Source: Magnetococcales bacterium (lineage in GTDB: Bacteria; Pseudomonadota; Magnetococcia; Magnetococcales; JADGCH01). From it: DNA of 64,000 nucleotides. The DNA lies in assembly GCA_015229115.1 (NCBI GenBank), contig JADGCH010000003.1, positions 1 through 64,000 of the forward strand, given 5' to 3'. Under the pieces are notes generated by a model. That model was not told the DNA's origin. It did no database searches and worked only from the letters and a program-made list of their open reading frames with translations. The translations under genes and the position numbers were made by a program. This document shows, in pieces, positions 28,241 to 36,581 of the stretch; position 1 is the stretch's first letter; each line of letters starts with the position of its first letter.

Positions 28241-29509
28241 ATGGATTATTTTCACTACCTTGAAGATCGGCTCCATTGTGAAGAAGTGCCGCTGGAGGAG
28301 ATCGCCGCCGCGGTCGGCACCCCCTGTTACTGCTACTCGCAGCGCACCCTGATGCGCCATCTGCAGGCCTTCCAACGGGCCTTCGTCGATACGCCCCACC
28401 TGATTTGCTACTCGGTCAAGGCCAACAGCAACCTGACCCTGCTGAAACGGCTGGTCGATCGGGGGGCTGGCCTCGATATTGTCTCCGGTGGTGAACTGGA
28501 ACGGGCCAGACGGGCGGGCTGCCCGGGCGAGCGCGTGGTCTTCTCCGGTGTGGGCAAAAGTCACGACGAGATTAGCGCTGCCCTGGGCTACGGCATCCGC
28601 ATGTTTAACGTCGAAAGCATGCCGGAGCTGTACCGTATCAACGCCATCGCCACCCGACTGGGTGTGCGGGCCCCGGTGGCATTGCGCATCAATCCGGATG
28701 TCGATGCCCATACCCATAGCCACATGACCACCGGCCTGTGGCGCAACAAATTTGGCATCCCCTACGGCCAGGCCATCGATCTGTATCGTCAGGCCAACCG
28801 CTTGGGGCACATTGAAGTGGTCGGGCTGGACTGTCACATCGGCTCCCAGTTGACCACACTCGACCCTTTTGTCGAAGCCATTCAACGCATTGGTGCTTTG
28901 CTGCCGCTGCTGCGTCGCGAAGGTATTCAGCTGCGCTATCTGGATATTGGTGGTGGCCTGGGCATCCCCTATGAGAGTGGCGATCAGCCCCCTACCCCGG
29001 CCCAGCTGGCCGAGGCGCTGCACAGCCAGTTGCAGCAGTTTCCGGACGTCGAACTGATTCTAGAACCAGGACGCGCCATTGTCGGCAATGCCGGTGTGCT
29101 GATGGCACGGGTAGAATATGTCAAACCGGTCGAAGATCGCTGTTTCGTCATCACCGATGCCGGCATGAACGACCTGATCCGGCCAGCGCTGTACAATGCA
29201 TGGCACGGTGTGTTGCCGGTGGTGCGCCATTTCGACAGGAGCGAATGGCTCAGCGATGTGGTAGGTCCGATCTGCGAGTCGGGCGATTTTTTTGCCCGCG
29301 ACCGGCTGCTGCCCGAATTCCAGGAAGGCGAGCTGCTGGTGGTCCGTTCGGCCGGGGCCTATGGTTTCAGCATGAGCAGCCACTATAACAGCCGTCCCGG
29401 TGTTGCGGAGGTGCTGGTCGATGGCAACCGGTTCAGCGTGATCCGGCAGCGTGAAACCATCGAACAACTGCTGGCCCATGAAATGACCGACGAATTGCAC
29501 CGCTCATGA
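28241..29509 (+). CDS. lysA: Diaminopimelate decarboxylase
   Basis: PLP enzyme that decarboxylates meso-diaminopimelate to lysine. The 422 residues have PLP-Lys in HLICYSVKANSNLTLL, DIVSGGELERA, HIGSQL, LDIGGGLGIPY, LEPGRAIVGNAG and the C-terminal CESGDFFARDR active-site motif, with YGFSMSSHYNSRP near the end. It is followed by dapF with an ATGA overlap, so the enzymes making and using meso-DAP are coupled. Confidence 0.98.
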   Translation: MDYFHYLEDRLHCEEVPLEEIAAAVGTPCYCYSQRTLMRHLQAFQRAFVDTPHLICYSVKANSNLTLLKRLVDRGAGLDIVSGGELERARRAGCPGERVVFSGVGKSHDEISAALGYGIRMFNVESMPELYRINAIATRLGVRAPVALRINPDVDAHTHSHMTTGLWRNKFGIPYGQAIDLYRQANRLGHIEVVGLDCHIGSQLTTLDPFVEAIQRIGALLPLLRREGIQLRYLDIGGGLGIPYESGDQPPTPAQLAEALHSQLQQFPDVELILEPGRAIVGNAGVLMARVEYVKPVEDRCFVITDAGMNDLIRPALYNAWHGVLPVVRHFDRSEWLSDVVGPICESGDFFARDRLLPEFQEGELLVVRSAGAYGFSMSSHYNSRPGVAEVLVDGNRFSVIRQRETIEQLLAHEMTDELHRS

Positions 29510-30381
29510 TCCAGCCCACCCACATCCAGTTCGCTAAATTCCACGGTCTTGGTAACGATTTTATCCTGCTTGATCATAGTGACCCTGCTGAGCCATCGGT
29601 CGCCATGACCGGTCAGCTAGCGGCGCTGCTGGCCAACCGGCGCTGGGGTGTTGGCTGCGACCAGATCGTCGAACTGCAACCGGCAGCACCACAACCGCCT
29701 GCTCATGCCAGTCTGCGCATTTACAACGCCGACGGCTCACAGGCCGAGATGTGCGGCAATGCCGTGCGTTGCGTGGCATCCTATCTGCGTCGTCACCGTG
29801 GTCTGCAAGACGCTACCATCCGGCTGCAAACGCTGGCGGGCCTGATTGCCATCGAGTCGGCCGGCACCGAGCGATGGGCTGTCGACATGGGGCCGCCACG
29901 TTTTGAAGGCCGGGAGATCCCCACCATCTGGTCAGGCCGGGTTTATGATCAGCCGCTGTGGCTGGATGGGCGGGAATACCGCATTACGGCGCTGTCGATG
30001 GGCAATCCCCACTGTGTTCTGTTGACCGACCAGGAGACAGAAATTGTCCTGGAGCAGGTCGGACCGCGCCTGTCAGAGCATGAAGCCTTTCCGCAACGCA
30101 TCAACGTTGAGCTGGTGCAAGTGATCGATCGCCACAACATCCGGGTACGGGTCTGGGAACGGGGAGCTGGTCTGACACCGGCCTGCGGTACCGGGGCCTG
30201 TGCCGCGACCGTCGCCGCTGTCTGGCATGGCCTGACGGAACGGCAGGTCAGCGTGCACCTGGATGGTGGCACACTGGAAATTCTTTGGCGCGACGATGAC
30301 CGGGTCATCATGACCGGTCCAGCCACCGAAGTGTTCATGGGCCAAATGGCCATCCCTACTCTCCCTCTTGATGGAGTATAG
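29506..30381 (+). CDS. dapF: Diaminopimelate epimerase
   Basis: Interconverts LL- and meso-diaminopimelate for peptidoglycan and lysine. The 291 residues carry FAKFHGLGNDFILLD at the start and both catalytic cysteines: AEMCGNAVRCVASYL and TPACGTGACAATVAA. Slightly longer than usual (about 275) because of a short insertion near residues 50-65. It overlaps lysA by ATGA and is followed 3 bp later by the DegT aminotransferase. Confidence 0.97.
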   Translation: MIQPTHIQFAKFHGLGNDFILLDHSDPAEPSVAMTGQLAALLANRRWGVGCDQIVELQPAAPQPPAHASLRIYNADGSQAEMCGNAVRCVASYLRRHRGLQDATIRLQTLAGLIAIESAGTERWAVDMGPPRFEGREIPTIWSGRVYDQPLWLDGREYRITALSMGNPHCVLLTDQETEIVLEQVGPRLSEHEAFPQRINVELVQVIDRHNIRVRVWERGAGLTPACGTGACAATVAAVWHGLTERQVSVHLDGGTLEILWRDDDRVIMTGPATEVFMGQMAIPTLPLDGV

Positions 30382-30384
30382 TCC

Positions 30385-31491
30385 ATGGAATTTATCGATC
30401 TGCAGGCACAATATCGTGCCTATCGTCCGGAAATCGATGCGGCCATCCGTTCCGTTCTCGAGGCTAGCCGTTACATCAACGGTCCCCAGGTGATCGACCT
30501 GGAAAAACGTCTGGCGGAGTTTGTCGGCAGTGCCCATGGCATCGGTTTCTCCTCGGGTACCGACAGCCTGCTGGCGGTCTTGATGGCCTGGGACATCGGC
30601 CCTGGAGATGAGGTCATCACCACCCCCTTTACCTTTATCGCTACCGCCGAGGCGATTGCCCTGCTGGGTGCCAAGCCGGTGTTTGTCGATATCGAACCCG
30701 ATACCCTGACGCTTGACCCAGCCCTAATCGAGGCCGCGATCACACCCCATACCAAGGCCATTCTACCGGTCAGCCTGTTTGGTCATTGCGCCGACTTTGA
30801 CGCCATCAACGCTATCGCTGAACGGCACGGGCTGCCCTGTCTGGAAGATGCCTGCCAGTCGTTGGGATCGAGCTACCATGGCCGTCGATCGGGTGCGCTG
30901 AGCACGGCGTCAGCGGTGTCGTTCTTCCCGTCCAAGCCCCTGGGCTGCTATGGTGACGGTGGTATGGTGTTCACCAGCGACGATGCCCTGATGGAACGGT
31001 TGCGGGTGCTGCGCGAACATGGCCAGACCATGCGTTACCATCACGCGGTGTTGGGCATCAACGGTCGTCTCGATACCTTGCAGGCTGCCATCCTGCTGGC
31101 CAAACTGCCCCATTTTGAAGCCGAACTGGCCACCCGCCAGCAGCAGGCCGATCATTACTGTGCCGGTCTGCGCGCCTGTGACATGATTCGCTTGCCCACG
31201 ATGCGATCGGAGTGCGTCAGTGTTTTCTCGCAGTTTACCATTCGTATCAGTCAACGCGATGCAGTACAGCGCCGTTTGGCTGAAGAGGGTGTTCCCACCG
31301 CCATCCACTACCCGATTGCCCTGCACCAGCAGCCGGTATTCAGCGCCATGCTGCACCATCAGGAGCAGGATTTTCCGGTCGCTGCCCAGGCGGCCCGGGA
31401 AGTGCTATCGCTGCCGATGCACGCTTTTCTGACGCGCGACCAGCAGGATCATGTCATTGAGGCGGTGATCAAGGCTGTCCGGTCGGCCTGA
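30385..31491 (+). CDS. DegT/DnrJ/EryC1/StrS-family aminotransferase
   Basis: PLP-dependent transaminase of a keto-sugar, 368 residues. Key features are SSGTDSLLAVLMAWDIGPGDEV, EDACQSLGSSYHGRRSG, the PLP-lysine motif SFFPSKPLGCYGDGGM and NGRLDTLQAAIL. The opening MEFIDLQAQYRAYRPEIDAAI is typical of enzymes making amino sugars of LPS or lipid A, such as GnnB/WbpE-like proteins. It is co-directional with dapF at 3 bp spacing. The precise substrate is not determinable. Confidence 0.9.
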   Translation: MEFIDLQAQYRAYRPEIDAAIRSVLEASRYINGPQVIDLEKRLAEFVGSAHGIGFSSGTDSLLAVLMAWDIGPGDEVITTPFTFIATAEAIALLGAKPVFVDIEPDTLTLDPALIEAAITPHTKAILPVSLFGHCADFDAINAIAERHGLPCLEDACQSLGSSYHGRRSGALSTASAVSFFPSKPLGCYGDGGMVFTSDDALMERLRVLREHGQTMRYHHAVLGINGRLDTLQAAILLAKLPHFEAELATRQQQADHYCAGLRACDMIRLPTMRSECVSVFSQFTIRISQRDAVQRRLAEEGVPTAIHYPIALHQQPVFSAMLHHQEQDFPVAAQAAREVLSLPMHAFLTRDQQDHVIEAVIKAVRSA

Positions 31492-31516
31492 TGCCCCGGC
31501 AACAGACGAGCTGCCG

Positions 31517-33775
31517 TTGTTTGCCCAGGTAGCCCTGCCCATTCGCCAGTGTCATCTGCTGACCTATGCCGTCCCTGAGCCGCTCCAGCCCGCATGTCAG
31601 CCCGGCTGTGCGGTACTGGTGCCGGTAGGACAGGGCCACCGCATCGGGCTGCTGTGGCATCTGACCCAGCAGCCGCACTGGCAGGAAGGAGCGATACGGC
31701 CGTTGCAGGCGTTGGTAGACAGCACGCCGCTGTTCGATGAGTCGCTGCGACATCTGCTGGAGTGGATGGCCAGCTACTATCTCTACCCGATCGGAGCTCT
31801 GGTGGAAGCGGCCCTGCCCGGTCATCTGGTGCCACAGCGCAAGCGACGCATCGTCTGGTCGTTAGCCAGCGGCACGGTGAGCGATGCCGCTCTGGCGCAG
31901 CTGTCCGATCCGGTGCAGAGTGTGGCCACAGCCATCGCCCGTCGTCACCATCACGGCCTGTGGCAGGAAAGTCTGGTGGCCCGTTTTGGTCGCAGCGTGG
32001 TCACCAAGGCACTGACCCAGCTCAGCCGCACCGGATGGGTGGTGGTAGAAGAGCGTTGGACCATGCGCTGGTCGAAACCGGAGACGGAATCAGCGTCAGA
32101 CAGCGACGTGACAGCAGACCAGCCACCCTGTTTGACAACAGAGCAGCAGCTGTGCGTGGATAGCCTGTCTGACGCCTTGCAACACCGGCAGTTTGCACCG
32201 TTCCTGCTGCAGGGCATTACCGGCAGTGGCAAGACTGAGGTCTATTTTCGCGCCATAGCCGATTGTCTGGCACGGGGACGGCAAGCGCTGCTGATGGTAC
32301 CGGAAATCGCCCTGACCCCCCAGATCATCGACCGTTTCCGGGCCCGTTTCCAGATCGAACCAGCCATTTTTCACTCCTCCATGACACCGCACAAGCGCTT
32401 TGACCAGTGGCAAAGGGTGCGCTCCGGCGCGGCCCGCGTTGTCATTGGCACCCGCAGCGCCATTTTCGCCCCCTTGACCGAGCTCGGTCTGGTGATCGTC
32501 GATGAAGAGCATGAACGTTCTTACAAGCAGGAAGAGGGCATCCCCTATCACGGCCGGGACATGGCCGTGGTGCGGGCACAACGGGCCAAGGCCGTGGTGC
32601 TGCTGGCCAGTGCCACGCCATCGCTCGAATCACTCCACAACGTCTGTCAAGGTCGTTACCGCGCCCTGCGCCTGACCAGTCGACCGATGGGTGCCCTGCT
32701 GCCCGATGTTCGGCTGATCGATCTGCGCCAGGAACGGGAGCATCAGGCTGCTGATGGCCACAAACGCCGTTCGCTGGTCGGCACAACCTTGCGCCACGCC
32801 ATCGAACAGGTGCTGACCCAGTCGCAACAGGTGTTGCTGTTTCTCAACCGCCGTGGTTACGCTCCAGCCCTGTTGTGCAGCCGCTGTGGTAGCGTGGCCA
32901 CCTGCCCCAACTGTTCTGTCCCTCTGACCTTGCATCGCCAGCCACAACGGTTATTATGTCACTATTGCGATGCTATGCAGCCGATCTACGATATCTGCCC
33001 GATCTGCTGCCAGATGAGCCTGATTGATTTTGGACCGGGCATTGAGCAGCTGGAAGAGGAGGTGCGCCGACTGTTTCCGCGCGCCAGTCTGGCACGGCTC
33101 GATCGCGACGTGGCCATGAAATCGGGTGGAGCGCTGGTCGCCGATACACTGACCGCCTTCCGCAACCGGGAAATCGATATCCTGCTGGGGACGCAAATGG
33201 TGGCCAAGGGGCATCACTTTCCTGGTCTGGCGCTGGTGGGTGTGGTGCTGGCGGAAAGCAGCCTGTGCCAACCCGATTTCCGTGCCGCGGAGCGTACCTT
33301 CCAGCTGCTGACCCAGGTGGCTGGACGTGCCGGCCGTGAGCAGACATCAGGACGGGTGTTGATCCAGAGTTTTGACCCGGACCATTATGCCATGCGCAGC
33401 GCTGTAACACACGACATGGATGGCTTTGCCACCCTGGAACAACGGTTGCGACAGGAAGCGGGTTATCCACCCTGGCATCGCATGGCCCTGGTGCGTTTTT
33501 CCTGCAAGCGGCAGGAAGATGGCGAGCAGCTGTGCCGCCAGATTCGCAACCTGTTGCCAGACCTGACGGCACAGCAACAGGCGGCCCATTACCTTGGGCC
33601 GGCCCAGGCGCCGATTTTCAAGCTGCGCAGCCGTTTCCGCTGGCAACTACTGGTCAAGGAGCGCCAGCAGGGCCAGTTGCACCACGGCCTGCAGCAGTTG
33701 CAACAGCGATTACAGTCGCTGCAGACCGGCCCGGTTCGCATGGAGATTGATGTCGATCCCTATTCATTTTTGTGA
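31517..33775 (+). CDS. priA: Primosomal helicase PriA
   Basis: Restarts stalled replication forks. The 752 residues hold the N-terminal DNA-binding domain, the helicase core (GITGSGKTEVYFRAI Walker A, VDEEHERSYKQEE, LLASATPSLES) and an eight-cysteine zinc region CSRCGSVATCPNC / CHYCDAMQPIYDICPICC, followed by ATGTQMVAKG-type LLGTQMVAKGHHFPGL. The first in-frame usual start is TTG at 31517; no in-frame ATG exists between the upstream stop and the conserved FAQVALPI, and the ribosome site is poor, so translation may be low or coupled. Def follows. Confidence 0.95.
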   Translation: MFAQVALPIRQCHLLTYAVPEPLQPACQPGCAVLVPVGQGHRIGLLWHLTQQPHWQEGAIRPLQALVDSTPLFDESLRHLLEWMASYYLYPIGALVEAALPGHLVPQRKRRIVWSLASGTVSDAALAQLSDPVQSVATAIARRHHHGLWQESLVARFGRSVVTKALTQLSRTGWVVVEERWTMRWSKPETESASDSDVTADQPPCLTTEQQLCVDSLSDALQHRQFAPFLLQGITGSGKTEVYFRAIADCLARGRQALLMVPEIALTPQIIDRFRARFQIEPAIFHSSMTPHKRFDQWQRVRSGAARVVIGTRSAIFAPLTELGLVIVDEEHERSYKQEEGIPYHGRDMAVVRAQRAKAVVLLASATPSLESLHNVCQGRYRALRLTSRPMGALLPDVRLIDLRQEREHQAADGHKRRSLVGTTLRHAIEQVLTQSQQVLLFLNRRGYAPALLCSRCGSVATCPNCSVPLTLHRQPQRLLCHYCDAMQPIYDICPICCQMSLIDFGPGIEQLEEEVRRLFPRASLARLDRDVAMKSGGALVADTLTAFRNREIDILLGTQMVAKGHHFPGLALVGVVLAESSLCQPDFRAAERTFQLLTQVAGRAGREQTSGRVLIQSFDPDHYAMRSAVTHDMDGFATLEQRLRQEAGYPPWHRMALVRFSCKRQEDGEQLCRQIRNLLPDLTAQQQAAHYLGPAQAPIFKLRSRFRWQLLVKERQQGQLHHGLQQLQQRLQSLQTGPVRMEIDVDPYSFL

Positions 33776-33786
33776 GTGTTACCGCC

Positions 33787-34305
33787 ATGGCCTTACTACC
33801 GATTCTGACTGCACCGGATGCGCGGCTGAAACAGCGCGCCCAACCGGTTGTTGCCGTTGATGACGCCATCCGCACCCTGATGGATGACATGCTGGCCACC
33901 ATGTATCACGCCTCCGGCGTCGGTCTGGCGGCACCACAGGTTGGCGTGCTGCTGCGTGTCATCGTCATGGACGTGAGCTACGACCAGCAGCAGGGCAACC
34001 ACCACCCGATCTACCTCGCCAACCCGCAGATCAGCGCTTCTGAAGGGGATCTGTCCTGGAAGGAGGGCTGTCTTTCCATCCCCGATACCACCTACGAGGT
34101 CAACCGTCGCGCCCAAATTACGGTCCAGGGACTGGGACGGCATAACGAACCGGTCACCTTGGAAGCGACCGGCTTGCTGGCGGTCTGTCTGCAACATGAA
34201 ATTGACCACCTGGATGGCATCCTGTTCATCGACCACCTGTCGCGACTGAAACGGGAATTAACGCTCAAACGCTTGAGGAAACGTAAAGATGATCATCGGG
34301 AATGA
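33787..34305 (+). CDS. def: Peptide deformylase
   Basis: Removes the N-formyl group from new proteins. The three metal-site motifs are intact: GVGLAAPQVG, EGCLSIP and HEIDHLDG. The open frame starts with GTG at 33772 overlapping the priA stop (GTGA), but the ATG at 33787 gives the usual N-terminus (MALLPILTAPD) and normal length (172), so I prefer it. It overlaps fmt by 17 bp: def and fmt, enzymes of opposite ends of the formyl cycle, are paired as in many bacteria. Confidence 0.96.
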   Translation: MALLPILTAPDARLKQRAQPVVAVDDAIRTLMDDMLATMYHASGVGLAAPQVGVLLRVIVMDVSYDQQQGNHHPIYLANPQISASEGDLSWKEGCLSIPDTTYEVNRRAQITVQGLGRHNEPVTLEATGLLAVCLQHEIDHLDGILFIDHLSRLKRELTLKRLRKRKDDHRE

Positions 34306-35269
34306 GGTCCGCTGGCGTGTACTGTTCATGGGCACACCGACCTTCGCCGTACCAGCTCTGGCAGCGCTGTTAGCGGGGCCGGATTGTGTGGTGGGTGTTG
34401 TCACGCAGCCGGATCGTCCTCATGGCAGGGGCATGCAGCTGCGTCCTCCTCCGGTCAAGGAGCTGGCCCTGCAGCAGGGTCTGCCGGTGTGGCAACCCGA
34501 TTCACTGCGTCGTGATGAGGCAGTGCTGGCCGAGATGGCCTCGTTGCGCCCTGATGTCATCGTCGTTGCTGCTTACGGCCAGATCCTACCGGCTGCGGTC
34601 CTTGATCTACCGCCACAAGGCTGCATCAACATCCACGCATCGCTGTTGCCGCGCTGGCGCGGGGCGGCGCCGATCCAGCGGGCCATCCTGGCTGGAGATC
34701 GGGAGACAGGTGTGACCATCATGGCCATGGAAGCTGGCCTTGATACCGGACCAATGTTGGCACAGCGCGTTCTGCCGCTGGATGACCAGATTAGCTGCGG
34801 GACCTTACACGACCAATTGGCCCAGTCGGGAGCCGAGCTGCTGCTGGAAACGCTGGCGGCCTTGAAACAGCCCGGACGCATCGTCCCTGTCCCGCAACAG
34901 GAGTCGCTGGCGGTCTATGCGCACAAGCTGAGCCGTGATGAAGAATGGATTGACTGGCAGCAGCCTGCCCCACAGCTGCTGCGCCAGGTCAGGGCCTTGT
35001 CGCCCTGGCCTGGGGCCAGGGCCCGTCTGGTACAGCTGCCGCAGCAGGAAATCAAGGTCGTTGCCGCCCGTGCCGTAGCGCTACCCGGTTCGGCCATGCC
35101 CGGGCATGTCGTGGCTACCGATGGCGAGGGCCCCTTGGTTGCCTGTGGCGCGGAAACCGCGCTGCTGTTATTGCAATTACAGCCCGCTGGTAAACGGGTG
35201 ATGAGCGGCCGTGAATGGCTGCGTGGTCGTCCTCTTACCCTTAATGAACCAGTGTCGTCGGGGACTTGA
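34289..35269 (+). CDS. fmt: Methionyl-tRNA formyltransferase
   Basis: Formylates initiator Met-tRNA using 10-formyl-THF. The 326 residues include RVLFMGTPTFAVPAL, the catalytic HASLLPRWRGAAPIQRAILAGDRETGVTIM (Asn-His-Asp site region: CINIHASLLP, EAGLDTGPML) and a C-terminal OB-fold. GAGG lies 10 nt before the ATG. Its last 29 bp overlap the convergent polysaccharide deacetylase gene. Confidence 0.97.
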   Translation: MIIGNEVRWRVLFMGTPTFAVPALAALLAGPDCVVGVVTQPDRPHGRGMQLRPPPVKELALQQGLPVWQPDSLRRDEAVLAEMASLRPDVIVVAAYGQILPAAVLDLPPQGCINIHASLLPRWRGAAPIQRAILAGDRETGVTIMAMEAGLDTGPMLAQRVLPLDDQISCGTLHDQLAQSGAELLLETLAALKQPGRIVPVPQQESLAVYAHKLSRDEEWIDWQQPAPQLLRQVRALSPWPGARARLVQLPQQEIKVVAARAVALPGSAMPGHVVATDGEGPLVACGAETALLLLQLQPAGKRVMSGREWLRGRPLTLNEPVSSGT

Positions 35270-36038
35270 TTTCCTCCGGCTCAGGTAACGACGGACAGTG
35301 CTGTTTTTCGATGCGACAGTTAGCCGCTACCACAATCTGGCGCCATTGGGAAAGCGTCACAAAGCGATAGCCCTTGGCTTGGGCAGCGGTGATGATCTCC
35401 GGCAACGCTACCAGAGACTCAGGCCGATGGCTGTGCAGTAAAATAACCCCACCGGTATGAAACTGCTCAATGACCCGGCGGGCAATGGTGGCCGCCGAAA
35501 TCGCTGTCCAGTCGCGAGGGTCAATGGTCCACAAAATGGTCTCAAGACCCATGGATTGGGCCATGCGCAGGGTGGTAGCATTGAAACTGCCATAAGGAGG
35601 ACGGAACCAGTGCGGCTTGGTACCGACCCGATTCATGGCAGCCACGCCAAGACGGAAATCCTCTTCCTGACTCGCCGACGACATCCAGGCCAACATACGA
35701 TGCTGGTAGCCATGCAGCCCTACCTCGTGGCCAGCATCCAGCAGTTGCTGCACCAAGGCCGTGCGCCCGGATAACCGTGAGCCAATGAAAAAGAATGAAG
35801 CTGGCACATCATACTGCTTGAGCACCGCAGCAATGGCGTGGTCACGATCTTCCGGGCCATCGTCAAAGGTGAGGGCCATGATCTGCTCCTCCGACTGCGC
35901 CAGCCGCTCGGTTGATACCAGTACAGCCCCGCTCGGATAGAGAAAGCGGTTATTAATCCGGATGGTACCGGCCTCAGTGACCGTATGGAGCAACAAACAA
36001 AACAACAGCACCAGCCACCACCCTGCGAATCGACCCAT
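35241..36038 (-). CDS. Secreted polysaccharide deacetylase (NodB domain)
   Basis: A 265-residue protein with an N-terminal hydrophobic signal (WWLVLLFCLLLHTVTEA) and a NodB homology domain: MALTFDDGPEDRDH (catalytic Asp and metal-Asp), HEVGLHGYQH (metal His pair), RPPYGSFN, WTIDPRDW and ILLHSHRPES. It likely removes acetyl groups from a cell-envelope or extracellular glycan in the periplasm. It is a single gene converging on fmt with a 29 bp overlap; upstream is the nap promoter region on the other strand. Confidence 0.92.
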   Translation of the reverse strand: MGRFAGWWLVLLFCLLLHTVTEAGTIRINNRFLYPSGAVLVSTERLAQSEEQIMALTFDDGPEDRDHAIAAVLKQYDVPASFFFIGSRLSGRTALVQQLLDAGHEVGLHGYQHRMLAWMSSASQEEDFRLGVAAMNRVGTKPHWFRPPYGSFNATTLRMAQSMGLETILWTIDPRDWTAISAATIARRVIEQFHTGGVILLHSHRPESLVALPEIITAAQAKGYRFVTLSQWRQIVVAANCRIEKQHCPSLPEPEEIKSPTTLVH

Positions 36039-36296
36039 CTTGCCCCAGTTGACTCCCTATACCCATCACCAGATTCCGAAGTTATCACAACCACCCAAAG
36101 CATGCCACTTTGAGGTGAGATAATCAACCTTTCTTAACAATTTACTAATTTGTCAAAAAATGAAGAAAAAACAGCAAAATACAAAATTTATTTTCTAGGA
36201 GATAGTGATCGAATAACTCTTGACAAGATCCATAAAAACGGAGATATAGCGAAATAAGGCATGGCTCTGAGTGTGGTTGAGGAGTGGTCTTGATCA
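36039..36296. promoter_or_regulatory. Divergent region with candidate nap promoter
   Basis: A 258 bp gap, unusually AT-rich from 36120 to 36200. A good sigma70-like pair reads toward nap: TTGACA (36220-36225), 17 bp, GATATA (36243-36248). GAGGAG at 36279-36284 is the napD ribosome site. The symmetric TTGATCAA (36290-36297) overlaps the napD start but lacks the central four bases of an FNR box, so I do not call FNR control. Confidence 0.45.
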
Positions 36297-36581
36297 ATGT
36301 CCGACGAAACGACCCCATTCGTGTTGGCCAGCGCACTGGTTCAGGTGCAGCCCGAGCGGTTGGATGAGGTGACCTCTGCCATCAGCGACCTGCCCGGTGC
36401 TGAGATCCATCTGGTCTCAGACCACGGTCAAGTCATCCTGACACTTGAGGGGTCCGAATCTGGTGCGCTGATGGACACACTGACCTGCATCAAATACCTG
36501 GACGGTGTCCTGAGTGCCGATTTGGTTTATCAGCATTTCGAAGAGTCCTCTGGCCTGTACAGCAAGGAGATGGTACCGTGA
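36297..36581 (+). CDS. napD: NapA maturation chaperone NapD
   Basis: A 94-residue cytoplasmic protein that binds the Tat signal of NapA and holds it until cofactor insertion. It shows the NapD fold pattern: [21 protein letters not shown], then [21 protein letters not shown] and a C-terminal ADLVYQHFE. First gene of napDAGHBC; the napA GTG start overlaps its TGA, fitting the need to make chaperone and client together. Confidence 0.92.
   Translation: MSDETTPFVLASALVQVQPERLDEVTSAISDLPGAEIHLVSDHGQVILTLEGSESGALMDTLTCIKYLDGVLSADLVYQHFEESSGLYSKEMVP

Noticed and set aside
27995-29023. 342-residue - strand ORF across argH and lysA
   Set aside because: Antisense to two well-supported enzymes; no recognisable domain.
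36290-36299. TTGATCAA before napD as an FNR box
   Set aside because: Lacks the four-base centre of TTGAT-N4-ATCAA and overlaps the start codon.
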